From: Bacillota bacterium
Lineage (GTDB): Bacteria; Bacillota; Clostridia; Christensenellales; Aristaeellaceae
Length of the DNA stretch: 48,658 bases
Assembly: GCA_023436585.1 (NCBI GenBank)
Contig: JAEZIN010000026.1
Coordinates: forward strand, 1-48,658
Direction: 5' to 3'
Below the pieces are notes generated by a model. The model was not told the origin of the DNA and made no database searches. It was given only the letters and a program-made list of their open reading frames with translations. The translations under genes and the position numbers were made by a program. Positions 16,306 to 23,855 of the stretch are shown here, piece after piece (position 1 is the first letter of the stretch; each line of letters opens with the position of its first letter).

Positions 16306-18054
16306 TCAAGGCTTGTTTCCCGCGTTGAGAGACTCAATCTCCGCTTTGCGCTTGGGCGGGTTGCACGAGGGGCAGGGGGTCAGTCTGCCGTATGGATCAT
16401 TTTCCAGTTCGCCGTAGGTGAAGCCAGTGAGAGGCAGGAATCTGTCCTTTACGCTTTTGCAATACTGATCGCTGTGGTAATACTGGCCGCCATCGGGGTT
16501 GTAGTACAGGGAAAGGCTATCTTCGGGGATGGGGATATTGCGGCCCACGTCATCCCATATGAAAACGCGGGTGTTTAATTTCAGGTTGTCCCACAGCCAG
16601 CGCATGTTGATGCCTTCGTTGCTTTTTTCCTGTTGGACACGTATGCAGCCGTGACTGGCCTTTTGGCCAAGCACACGCTCAAAGGGGCCGTAATCGCGGT
16701 CGCCTGTATCCTCATTCAAAAAGCAGGGGACCTCATGAATCAGTATGCCGCCGTTGATGCGCAGCGCCAGATCGCACCACATGTTGCCCGACCAGAAGCC
16801 GCCGGTTCTGCTGACGATCATGAATTCGCCGGCCGGCGTTTCATTGTAAGGCTGCTTGCTGTTGACAAGACCCGTGGAAATTAGAAGCTCGGTGATGATC
16901 CGGCCTTCCTGGAAAACGTACATCCTCTGGCTTAGCTTATCCAGCAAAAGGCCGTACTTTTGGTTCGGCTGCTTTGTTTCCAGCTTGGATGATTCGATGT
17001 AACCAGTGAAAAAGCCGGCCCAGTTTTTCACCTTGCTGGTGTGAATGGAGCTGGAATAAGCCTCCACCAGCGTCCAGCCGTTGTCCAGCGTTTCCAATAC
17101 GTGCAGGCCCTGGGAATCACAGGTCACCTCGCCCACGGCCTGGGATTCCTTGCTTGGCTCGGCATACACCTTGACCACCTGACGCTGCTCGCCCTTGACC
17201 ACTGTCATGGGCTGCATCATGGCTTCCCAGATGGCCGCTTCATCCAGCACGCCCATGGGCAGCTTGAAAAAGCAGGATGCATGGGTGCAGGTGTAGCTGC
17301 TGAAATCGGCGGGGGAATGGGCCTCCTCATTGCCGCCGCTGTTCTCCACCTCGAAGGAGGGTTCTGCCGTTACAACCGGCGGAGATGTGATCAGGGCCGG
17401 ATCAGCCACGATGACGGTCAGGATTTCCCCGTTGGAGGAAAAGCCTGTGGCGTCCGTAAGCTTCAGGCTGATGTTGTAGCTGCCGGCGGGAAGGGTTTGC
17501 CCGTTGACCGCGGCGTCCCAGGGGATTTCGTGCGCTCCGGCAGGCAGAAGCGATTCATACAGCGAGACTTCGCCGGAATCCAGCTCCAGCAGCACAGACA
17601 GTGTGGCTTCGATGTTCGTTTCCACCTTCAGGTACCAGTCTGTGCCCGGCACGATATGCTCGTCGCTGGGGAAGACGGACAGGATCACCGGCCCCAGGCC
17701 GCCGATATGAAAAGGCGCGGAAGCCTCGGCCGTGCCCATTGTCACCTCAAGCTCATACGCGCCTTCGCCAAGCGGGGAGCCGTCGGTTTTTCCGTCCCAG
17801 GTCAGATTATTCCTGCCGGCCTTGGCGGGAAAATCCTCCTCCAGAAGCGCGATAAGCGAACCGGCCTCATCCTTGACGAGGATATCGGCATCCCCCGCCA
17901 GCGAGGCGGAAAAGCTCAGGCGGACAGCCTTGCCGGGGCGGATCTCAGCCGGCGGCTCGATCCAGGCCAGCTTGCTTTCGCCCCATGCGGAAAAGGATGT
18001 GCACAGAACAAAGAAAAACAGAAATGCCGCGGTAGCGGTACGGAACCGTTGCAT
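16306..18054 (-). CDS. Secreted L,D-transpeptidase (YkuD domain) with Ig-like and Cys-rich modules
   Basis: A 582-residue exported protein. Order: signal peptide (1-24, ending FSAWG); two FlgD/Ig-like beta domains (about 28-117 and 122-217, each with TWDG- or PWDAA-type turns); a linker; an SH3-like region (about 290-356); the YkuD domain (365-502) with H440, H468 and nucleophile Cys470 in SHGCIRV; and a C-terminal tail (515-567) with H527, C532, C561 and C564 spaced like a small metal site. YkuD enzymes make 3-3 peptidoglycan cross-links or anchor proteins. The ATG at 18054 has GGGAGG upstream; the longer frame would cover the promoter. Confidence 0.92.
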   Translation of the reverse strand: MQRFRTATAAFLFFFVLCTSFSAWGESKLAWIEPPAEIRPGKAVRLSFSASLAGDADILVKDEAGSLIALLEEDFPAKAGRNNLTWDGKTDGSPLGEGAYELEVTMGTAEASAPFHIGGLGPVILSVFPSDEHIVPGTDWYLKVETNIEATLSVLLELDSGEVSLYESLLPAGAHEIPWDAAVNGQTLPAGSYNISLKLTDATGFSSNGEILTVIVADPALITSPPVVTAEPSFEVENSGGNEEAHSPADFSSYTCTHASCFFKLPMGVLDEAAIWEAMMQPMTVVKGEQRQVVKVYAEPSKESQAVGEVTCDSQGLHVLETLDNGWTLVEAYSSSIHTSKVKNWAGFFTGYIESSKLETKQPNQKYGLLLDKLSQRMYVFQEGRIITELLISTGLVNSKQPYNETPAGEFMIVSRTGGFWSGNMWCDLALRINGGILIHEVPCFLNEDTGDRDYGPFERVLGQKASHGCIRVQQEKSNEGINMRWLWDNLKLNTRVFIWDDVGRNIPIPEDSLSLYYNPDGGQYYHSDQYCKSVKDRFLPLTGFTYGELENDPYGRLTPCPSCNPPKRKAEIESLNAGNKP

Positions 18055-18084
18055 GACAGACCTCCCAAAATTACAACTGAATTT

Positions 18085-18113
18085 ATCATACAAAAATCGG
18101 ACGGTGAATGCAA
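18085..18113 (-). promoter_or_regulatory. Promoter of the L,D-transpeptidase gene
   Basis: Minus strand: -35 TTGCAT (18113-18108), 17-base spacer, -10 TATGAT (18090-18085). It is divergent from the nuclease promoter 65 bases away. Confidence 0.65.
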
Positions 18114-18177
18114 CACAGTACATCAAAACAGGGCTATTTTCTATAAATTGTTACATACATGTGCGGATTTGGAGGAA

Positions 18178-18206
18178 TTGCGCGCAAGGCCCGCGCGTGA
18201 TACAAT
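18178..18206 (+). promoter_or_regulatory. Promoter of the nuclease/helicase pair
   Basis: -35 TTGCGC (18178-18183), 17-base spacer, extended -10 TGATACAAT (core 18201-18206); AGGAGGG and the start codon follow within 30 bases. Confidence 0.7.
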
Positions 18207-18232
18207 ACACCCATGCGCACAGGAGGGAAATC

Positions 18233-18601
18233 ATGTCACTCACGCTCACGGAAGTCACGCAGGCCCTTACAAGGATGCGCGCGCCCTTTTGTATCAGCGA
18301 GTATGATATGCACGCGCTGGCGGCAAGCGCCTTTACGGAGGCGGGCATCCCGTTTTTGCACGAGGAGCGTCTGGCGCCAAGGTGCCGCATAGATTTTCTT
18401 GTGGGGAATGTGGGCATCGAAATCAAAAAGGGGAAACCGGAACGCGCCCGGCTTTTGCGCCAGCTGGAAAGGTATGCGCAAAGCCCGCGCATCGGAGCAT
18501 TGATTGTCCTGGTGGAGCGCGCTGCGGACATCCCGGCGGAAATACACAACAAGCCCTGTGTCGCTTTATCCGTAAACCGTCTGTGGGGGATCGCGCTTTG
18601 A
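18233..18601 (+). CDS. PD-(D/E)XK-like nuclease, partner of an SNF2 helicase
   Basis: A 122-residue protein whose core reads CRIDFLVGNVGIEIKKG: the Asp, then Glu-x-Lys on the next strand, is the PD-(D/E)XK active site. The upstream helix (EYDMHALAASAFTEAG) carries a conserved-type Glu, and HEERL precedes the active site. The downstream LLRQLERYAQSP supplies the Q-x(3)-Y-type helix. This points to a metal-dependent DNA-cutting domain of minimal size with no recognition domain of its own. The ATG at 18233 follows AGGAGGG. Its stop overlaps the possible TTG start of the helicase gene, so the two products probably work together. The exact subfamily is not recognised. Confidence 0.78.
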   Translation: MSLTLTEVTQALTRMRAPFCISEYDMHALAASAFTEAGIPFLHEERLAPRCRIDFLVGNVGIEIKKGKPERARLLRQLERYAQSPRIGALIVLVERAADIPAEIHNKPCVALSVNRLWGIAL

Positions 18602-18603
18602 CA

Positions 18604-20367
18604 ATGCGGGATGAAAACAGAATGGTATCCGACATGCAGGCACAACTGCCTGCTTATTTGCGTCCCGCTGATCAGGAAGGGCATGTGTATGGAACGCTAT
18701 CTTACAACAAGCGGGCCAGGTGCTGGGTGATCAAGGGAGAGCCCTGCGTGACGGAGCTGGCCAAGCGTCTCTTCCCCGGCAGCGCCGGCCATGGCCGTGG
18801 CGAGGCAAGATTCACCGCCCACCGGCGCGTTGTGGGGGACCTTTACTGGCTGATGCTGCGCTACCCGCTTACAGTTAAAACCCAGGACGAAAAGCGCTGG
18901 CAGGAGGCGCTGGAGGATGCCAGGGCGTATGCCTTACGGAGGGAAGCAGCCAGACTTCTGCCCGAAACCGCGACTCCGCCGAAAGGGGTATTTGAAGGGG
19001 AGCTTCGTCCCTTTCAGCAGCGCGGGCTGGCTTTCCTGTTGCAGAATGACCGGGCACTGCTGGCGGATGAGATGGGTCTTGGCAAAACGGTGCAGGCGCT
19101 GGCGTGGCTGTCCGTCCTTAAGCCGTTTCCCGTACTGATCGTTATGCCAGCGCACCTGATTAGAAACTGGGAGGCGGAGACAGGCCGCTTTCTTCGAGTT
19201 GCCGGGCGCAGGCCCACGGTGCATATCATCAAAGGGTTAAAGCCGTACCCGCTGCCGCAGGCGGATATATACCTGATGCATTACCTTCTGTTAAGGGGCT
19301 GGAAAAAGGAACTGCCCGAGATGAGCTTTGCGGCGGTGATATTTGACGAGATTCAGGAGCTTCGCCACAGCGGCACGGAGAAATACTCCGCGGCCAGCCT
19401 GCTTTCCACCTCTTTGGACCGGGTCATCGGCCTGAGCGGTACGCCCATCTACAACAAGGGCGGAGAGATTTGGAATGTGGTGAACATCCTGGATTTCCAC
19501 TTCCTGGGTGACTGGGAAAGCTTCTCCCGGGAGTGGTGCTACGGCTACGGTAACGCCGTGGTGGTGAAGCCGGAGCTGCTGGGGGAGCATTTGCGCCGGG
19601 AAGGGTTGATGCTGCGCCGCACCAAAAAGGATGTGCTGCCGGAGCTGCCGCCCAAGCGGCGGCTGGTGCAGGAGATAGACGCCGACGATGCCGTATACAG
19701 AGCGCTCATGCAGCCCGTGCTGGAAAAGCTGCTCTACTGGAAGCAGGATGAAAGCCTCACCGCATCCAAGCGGGCGATCCTGGAGGAACAGATATCCCAG
19801 GAGGAGCGCCAGGCCACGGGTCTGGCCAAAGCGCCTTTTGTGTGCCAGTTTGTGAAGGCGCTGCTGGAGGCGGGGGAAAGGGTGCTGCTCTTTGCCCACC
19901 ACCACAAGGTGATGGATGTTTACAAAAAGGAATTGAAGCCCTTTGCACCGGCCTTTATCACAGGCCGGGAAACAGGCGCGCAGAAAGAGGAGGCCGTCCG
20001 CCGCTTCATGGAGGGCAAAACCGACCTTTGCTGCATCTCTTTGCGGGCGGCATCGGGGCTGAACCTGCAAAGGGCCGGCTGCGTGGTGTTTGGAGAGCTG
20101 GACTGGTCACCGGCCGTGCACAGCCAGGCGGAGGACAGAGCCCACCGCATCGGCCAGGAGGATTCCCTGCTATGTTACTACCTGGTCAGCCCCGGCGGCA
20201 GCGACATGGACATGCAGGAAGCCTTGGGCCTGAAGGTGAGCCAGTTCATGGGTCTGATGGGGGATACGCCGCAAACGCCGGAGGAAGCGGCCCTTGGTGC
20301 CGGTATGGCCAGGGTTCATGTGCAGCACCTGGCGGAACGGCTGTACGGCCAAGAACACGAATGTTAA
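18604..20367 (+). CDS. SNF2-family DNA-dependent ATPase/helicase
   Basis: A 587-residue protein with all SNF2 motifs: RPFQQRGLAFLL (Q-like), Walker A DEMGLGKT (155-162), Walker B as DEIQ (249-252, in place of DEAH), motif III SGTP (278-281), ISLRAASGLNLQ (motif V), and motif VI QAEDRAHRIGQ (508-518). The N-terminal 130 residues form a separate domain, probably for substrate or partner binding. It is smaller than chromatin-type SNF2 proteins and resembles the compact forms in phage and defence loci. The ATG at 18604 is given; TTG at 18598 overlaps the nuclease stop and sits at better spacing from GGGGGA. MFS gene follows 15 bases later but looks unrelated. Confidence 0.88.
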   Translation: MRDENRMVSDMQAQLPAYLRPADQEGHVYGTLSYNKRARCWVIKGEPCVTELAKRLFPGSAGHGRGEARFTAHRRVVGDLYWLMLRYPLTVKTQDEKRWQEALEDARAYALRREAARLLPETATPPKGVFEGELRPFQQRGLAFLLQNDRALLADEMGLGKTVQALAWLSVLKPFPVLIVMPAHLIRNWEAETGRFLRVAGRRPTVHIIKGLKPYPLPQADIYLMHYLLLRGWKKELPEMSFAAVIFDEIQELRHSGTEKYSAASLLSTSLDRVIGLSGTPIYNKGGEIWNVVNILDFHFLGDWESFSREWCYGYGNAVVVKPELLGEHLRREGLMLRRTKKDVLPELPPKRRLVQEIDADDAVYRALMQPVLEKLLYWKQDESLTASKRAILEEQISQEERQATGLAKAPFVCQFVKALLEAGERVLLFAHHHKVMDVYKKELKPFAPAFITGRETGAQKEEAVRRFMEGKTDLCCISLRAASGLNLQRAGCVVFGELDWSPAVHSQAEDRAHRIGQEDSLLCYYLVSPGGSDMDMQEALGLKVSQFMGLMGDTPQTPEEAALGAGMARVHVQHLAERLYGQEHEC

Positions 20368-20382
20368 AGTGAGGATTTCAAA

Positions 20383-21531
20383 ATGGCGTTTTTATTCTTG
20401 TGCATTATCTATCTTGCCTTTATCAGCCTGGGGCTGCCCGACTCCATGCTGGGGGCCGCCTGGCCGGCCATGCGTGCCACCTGGGGCTCGCCCCTTGGCC
20501 AGGCTGGGAGCATCGGCTTTATGGTGGCGGGCGGAACAGTGATATCCAGCCTGTTCAGCAGCCGGGTGATCCGGCGCTTCGGCACGGGCCGGGTAACCAC
20601 AGTCAGCGTGTTGATGACGGCCTGCGCGCTGCTGGGCATTTCCCTGGCACCCGGCGTATGGTGGCTGTATGTAATGGCCATTCCGCTGGGCCTTGGGGCG
20701 GGATCGGTGGATGCGGGGCTGAACGCCTATGTGGCTCAAAACTACAAGGCGCGGCATATGAATTGGCTGCACTGCTTCTGGGGTATTGGCGCCACGCTGG
20801 GGCCCGTGATCATGGGCGCGTTTGTGAGCCGGGGGAATTACTGGCAAGGCGGCTACCGCACCGTATCCATGATTCAGTTCGGGCTTGTCCTGCTGCTTTT
20901 CCTGTCGCTGCCCCTATGGCACAGGGAGGAAAAAGCGCAGCAGGATGTGCAGAATGCAAGCCGCGGCGGCGCATACCGCGTGCCCGGCGTCAAGTGGACG
21001 CTTGCGACCTTCTTTTTATACTGCAGCCTGGAGATCACAGCCGGGCTGTGGTGCGCCAGCTTCCTGGTGGAACTGAAGGGGCTTCTGCCGGCCCAAGGAG
21101 CCTGGTGGGCCAGCCTGTTTTACGCCGGGATTACTTTGGGGCGCTTCCTTTCCGGGTTCCTGACCATCAAACTGTCAGGAAAGAAGTTAATCCGGATGGG
21201 GCTGCTGCTTGTCCTTTTGGGCGCTGGGCTTCTTTTCCTGCCGGGGGAAACGGCGGCTGTCGGCATAGCGTTCATGGGCCTGGGCTGCGCGCCTATCTTC
21301 CCGGCGCTGCTGCACGAGACACCGGCCCGCTTCGGCAAGGAGCATGCGCAGAATTTGATGGGCATACAAATGGCGTTTGCCTATATCGGCAGCACGCTGA
21401 TGCCTGTGGCGCTGGGTCAGGCCGTGAACTTTACGGGTATCGGTATCTACCCCTGGTTCCTGCTGGGGGCCGGCCTTCTGATCGTCCTTTGCACAGAGCG
21501 GGTAAACGCTGCCATCAAAAGAGTGTCATGA
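20383..21531 (+). CDS. MFS transporter (FucP/YfkF-like)
   Basis: A 382-residue membrane protein with about 12 helices. The stretches LGLPDSMLGAAWPAMR, GLGAGSVDAGLNAYVA and MNWLHCFWGIGATLGP are typical of MFS proteins annotated as sugar (fucose-like) or unknown-substrate permeases. Substrate cannot be assigned. It starts 15 bases after the helicase gene with GAGG upstream, so it is probably on the same transcript. That may be coincidence of position rather than function. The hairpin at 21583-21602 follows its stop by 51 bases. Confidence 0.85.
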   Translation: MAFLFLCIIYLAFISLGLPDSMLGAAWPAMRATWGSPLGQAGSIGFMVAGGTVISSLFSSRVIRRFGTGRVTTVSVLMTACALLGISLAPGVWWLYVMAIPLGLGAGSVDAGLNAYVAQNYKARHMNWLHCFWGIGATLGPVIMGAFVSRGNYWQGGYRTVSMIQFGLVLLLFLSLPLWHREEKAQQDVQNASRGGAYRVPGVKWTLATFFLYCSLEITAGLWCASFLVELKGLLPAQGAWWASLFYAGITLGRFLSGFLTIKLSGKKLIRMGLLLVLLGAGLLFLPGETAAVGIAFMGLGCAPIFPALLHETPARFGKEHAQNLMGIQMAFAYIGSTLMPVALGQAVNFTGIGIYPWFLLGAGLLIVLCTERVNAAIKRVS

Positions 21532-21582
21532 ATGAATCTCCATTTTTGATTCCACGCCATCAGCAGACTTTGTTGGTGATAG

Positions 21583-21839
21583 GACCCGGCTTGCGCCGGG
21601 TCTCAGACCGTCAATAAACCTCGGGAGGCATCGGAGGGCCGAAGCCCTTCGATTCTAGATCGCAAACCAGCGACATGTGCGGTGGTTTGCGCAGGAATTT
21701 CGTAGAAATTCCTTCCTTACCCGAGCAAACGGCCGCAAAATGGCATAGCCATTTTGCAGTGCAGCGAGGGAAAAGCTCAACAAAGTGGCATAGCCACTTT
21801 GTTGATACGCTGGGACCCGGCTTGCGCCGGGTTCTTTTT
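21583..21839. repeat. Array of six or more hairpins bracketed by a repeated stem-loop
   Basis: Two copies of GACCCGGCTTGCGCCGGGT (from 21583 and 21814) enclose hairpins at 21661-21691 (CGCAAACCA arms), 21693-21713 (AGGAATTTC-GTA), 21735-21757 (GCAAAATGGC-ATA) and 21778-21804 (CAACAAAGTGGC-ATA), plus a weaker one near 21630. The last two share the loop ATA and the pattern ...TGGC-ATA-GCCA.... The final bracket is followed by CTTTTTG and looks like a terminator. With the leader up to 22048 this makes a 517-base gap without a supported gene. Confidence 0.8.
21812..21839 (+). terminator. Probable terminator at the end of the hairpin array
   Basis: Stem GACCCGGC / GCCGGGTT with TTGC loop followed by CTTTTTG. 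It is the only member of the array with a T-run. Confidence 0.6.
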
Positions 21840-22048
21840 GCATGCGCTGCCTTGCGGCTTCAATCCTGCGTTTTTCAAGCTGAGCGGCAGCCATACCGGC
21901 AGCAAGGATAAAGGAGGATAGGGGGATTGTGCCTGTTTGGAAAACCTGATTGTTGTGTATTAAATAATGGAACAAATATCCCATCGGCGGGAGACACTTT
22001 ATGCTTCCGGCGGCCAGAAGCCGCTTGGTGATAAAAAGGAGGGCGCGC

Positions 22049-22939
22049 ATGAAAAGAATTTTCTCGCTTGTACTCGCTATCGGGCTGGCGCTTGCTCCAA
22101 TAACGGGCTTGGCCGCCCCCAAAAAAGGGGTAACAACCAAGAATCTTGTTTCCAGGTATGAAAGCGCACTGAAGTTTCTTGGAACCGCGGTTCCTATTGA
22201 AAACAAAAAGCTTACCTTGGAATTCGTGAAAAGGGAGGATATCAGGAAGGAGTTTTCCTCAAAAGGCGATGCGGATTGGAAAATCATCGGCATTACCTTC
22301 CCATCGTCTGATATGATTGAGGACGTCCTTTTCTGGTTTACAGGCCCTGTAGGGGAATACGCCAGATATGAGCATACTGCATACCTGTCGGCAGTTTCAT
22401 CAAAAGGCAGTGCGGCCAAAAGACTGGATGATGCGAACAGAATGATTTGGGATATGAATTTCAAATCAGATATGACATTCAATGAAGAAGCATTTCAGGA
22501 TGGCGTCGGGAAAATCGAAAGAAGCAATTATGTATTTTCCATCTGGGAGCTCGGAGGAGTCACATACTACAGGCTGAAGCATACACAAAGCGAACTGGGG
22601 GAGGACTGGAGAAAGCAGCATGGCATCCTTCAGCCAATAGAACTCCCGGCGGATGAGGAGGCTCCTTCAGCAGAGGACAATGCCTACTTGCTGCGGCCTG
22701 GTTACTATATTGTTGGAACGGATATCCCGGAAGGATCGTACCGGGTGGAATCCGTTGAGTCTGCCTTTATCTTTGTGTATCAAAGCAAGGGAGGTCCCTT
22801 TGTGACCAGTGTCATTTTGCAGGCGGGCGGACAGGAAGCGAGCAATCTCCTGATACTGGAAGCCGGCAACGAGGTGGATGTCGCCCAGAGTGATCTTCGG
22901 CTCATACCGTTTGAGGATACCGAACCTGCTGCTCCCTGA
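22049..22939 (+). CDS. Secreted protein of unknown function
   Basis: A 296-residue protein with a signal peptide (MKRIFSLVLAIGLALAP, cleavage near GLAA). The middle (residues 30-205) is not recognised. The C-terminal 65 residues (LLRPGYYIVGTDIPEGSYRVE onward) form a small beta module of the type GxYxVGxDIPxGxY, which recurs at the ends of exported clostridial proteins. The ATG at 22049 has AAGGAGGG upstream; an upstream in-frame start at 22001 adds non-signal sequence. Base composition is more AT-rich than in nearby genes, a possible sign of a different origin. A strong terminator follows. Confidence 0.82.
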   Translation: MKRIFSLVLAIGLALAPITGLAAPKKGVTTKNLVSRYESALKFLGTAVPIENKKLTLEFVKREDIRKEFSSKGDADWKIIGITFPSSDMIEDVLFWFTGPVGEYARYEHTAYLSAVSSKGSAAKRLDDANRMIWDMNFKSDMTFNEEAFQDGVGKIERSNYVFSIWELGGVTYYRLKHTQSELGEDWRKQHGILQPIELPADEEAPSAEDNAYLLRPGYYIVGTDIPEGSYRVESVESAFIFVYQSKGGPFVTSVILQAGGQEASNLLILEAGNEVDVAQSDLRLIPFEDTEPAAP

Positions 22940-22994
22940 GCCTGATTTCGGGCGGAAACGGTTACAAGGCTTCCAAATCCTGCCTGCTTGTGCT

Positions 22995-23039
22995 AAACTG
23001 AGGGTGCCGATATAGTCGGCACCCTCAGTTTGCTTTGTT
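22995..23039 (+). terminator. Terminator of the secreted-protein gene
   Basis: Perfect 16-bp stem (22995-23010 and 23016-23031, arms starting AAACTGAGGG) with 5-base loop TATAG, then GCTTTGTTT. It could also stop transcription from the convergent LysM gene. Confidence 0.82.
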
Positions 23040-23065
23040 TAGTATGTTCTGTAGGCCGGATGTAA

Positions 23066-23734
23066 TCAGTTGGGCAGGTTGATGCATATGCAAGGCAGGA
23101 AATCGGAGGGGGCAAGGCAAGGGTTGGCGCGCAGCAGGGAGGCGATGGATACGTTGAACTTGGCCGCCACCGTTTCGAGTGTATCGTTTTCCTTTAGGAT
23201 GTAGGAGGCGGGCAGCGGGCAGGCCTGGTTCACATCCGGAACGCAGATTACCTGGCCGGGAACCAGGTTATCCAGATCCACCTCGGGGTTGGCCACACTC
23301 AAGGTATGGCGGTTCAGTCCTGAGTTCAGTTGGAAATCGCTGACGGTCTGCCCTGGCTGCACGGTACGGCGCTGTTCCAGGGGGCATGTAAATACGGGCG
23401 GTTCCACTACAGGCGGCTCCACCACAGGCGGTTCCACCACCGGCGGGGTTGTTTCTCCCGTTTCGCCGCCGACAACTCCCGTTTCGCCTTCCACAGGCTT
23501 GGGAACGGTGGTCTGGGGTACCTGGGGCAGTTGCTGTGCGCTTTCCACCATGGGAATGCACAGCACATCGCCTACCATAAGCCTCGCGGGGTTGATGTTG
23601 GGGTTGGCTGCCATCAGGTCACGGAGGGGAACCCCCAGGCGCTTGCTGATCAGATAATAGCTGTCGCCGCGTTTTACGGTATACTGGTAAGCGCAGGCCG
23701 GCGTTGGTGCTGTGGGACCGGTGCTCAGATTCAT
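23066..23734 (-). CDS. Protein with three LysM domains
   Basis: A 222-residue protein. LysM 1 (about 17-63: YTVKRGDSYYLISKRLGV...NPNINPARLMVGDVLCIP), then a Pro-rich linker with the unit PPVVE repeated, LysM 2 (about 123-168: RTVQPGQTVSDF...NLVPGQVICVP) and LysM 3 (about 178-222: YILKENDTLETVAAKFNV...). LysM binds GlcNAc-containing glycans of wall or spore cortex. No signal peptide is present, and cysteines flank each LysM, as in spore-coat LysM proteins made in the mother cell; that role is inference. ATG 23734 is preferred over ATG 23740 because AAGGAG lies seven bases before it. Confidence 0.9.
   Translation of the reverse strand: MNLSTGPTAPTPACAYQYTVKRGDSYYLISKRLGVPLRDLMAANPNINPARLMVGDVLCIPMVESAQQLPQVPQTTVPKPVEGETGVVGGETGETTPPVVEPPVVEPPVVEPPVFTCPLEQRRTVQPGQTVSDFQLNSGLNRHTLSVANPEVDLDNLVPGQVICVPDVNQACPLPASYILKENDTLETVAAKFNVSIASLLRANPCLAPSDFLPCICINLPN
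23396..23444. repeat. Short tandem repeat coding the Pro-rich linker
   Basis: Three imperfect 15-base units of the form GGCGGTTCCACCACA within the LysM gene, coding PPVVE. Such repeats can change in copy number. Confidence 0.75.
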
Positions 23735-23855
23735 ACACATTCTCCTTTCCAGAATTCTGCTTTATCTTATGCGCCTTGGAAAAAACGGTGCCGTTAGCTC
23801 GTTTTAATATGGGAATCGCAAGCACAAGGAAAAATACTGAAGAGGTTATGATCCA

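Noticed and set aside
21655..22482. 275-codon minus-strand frame across the hairpin array
   Set aside because: Covers the array and the antisense of the secreted-protein gene; peptide from the palindromes only looks conserved because the repeat is dispersed.
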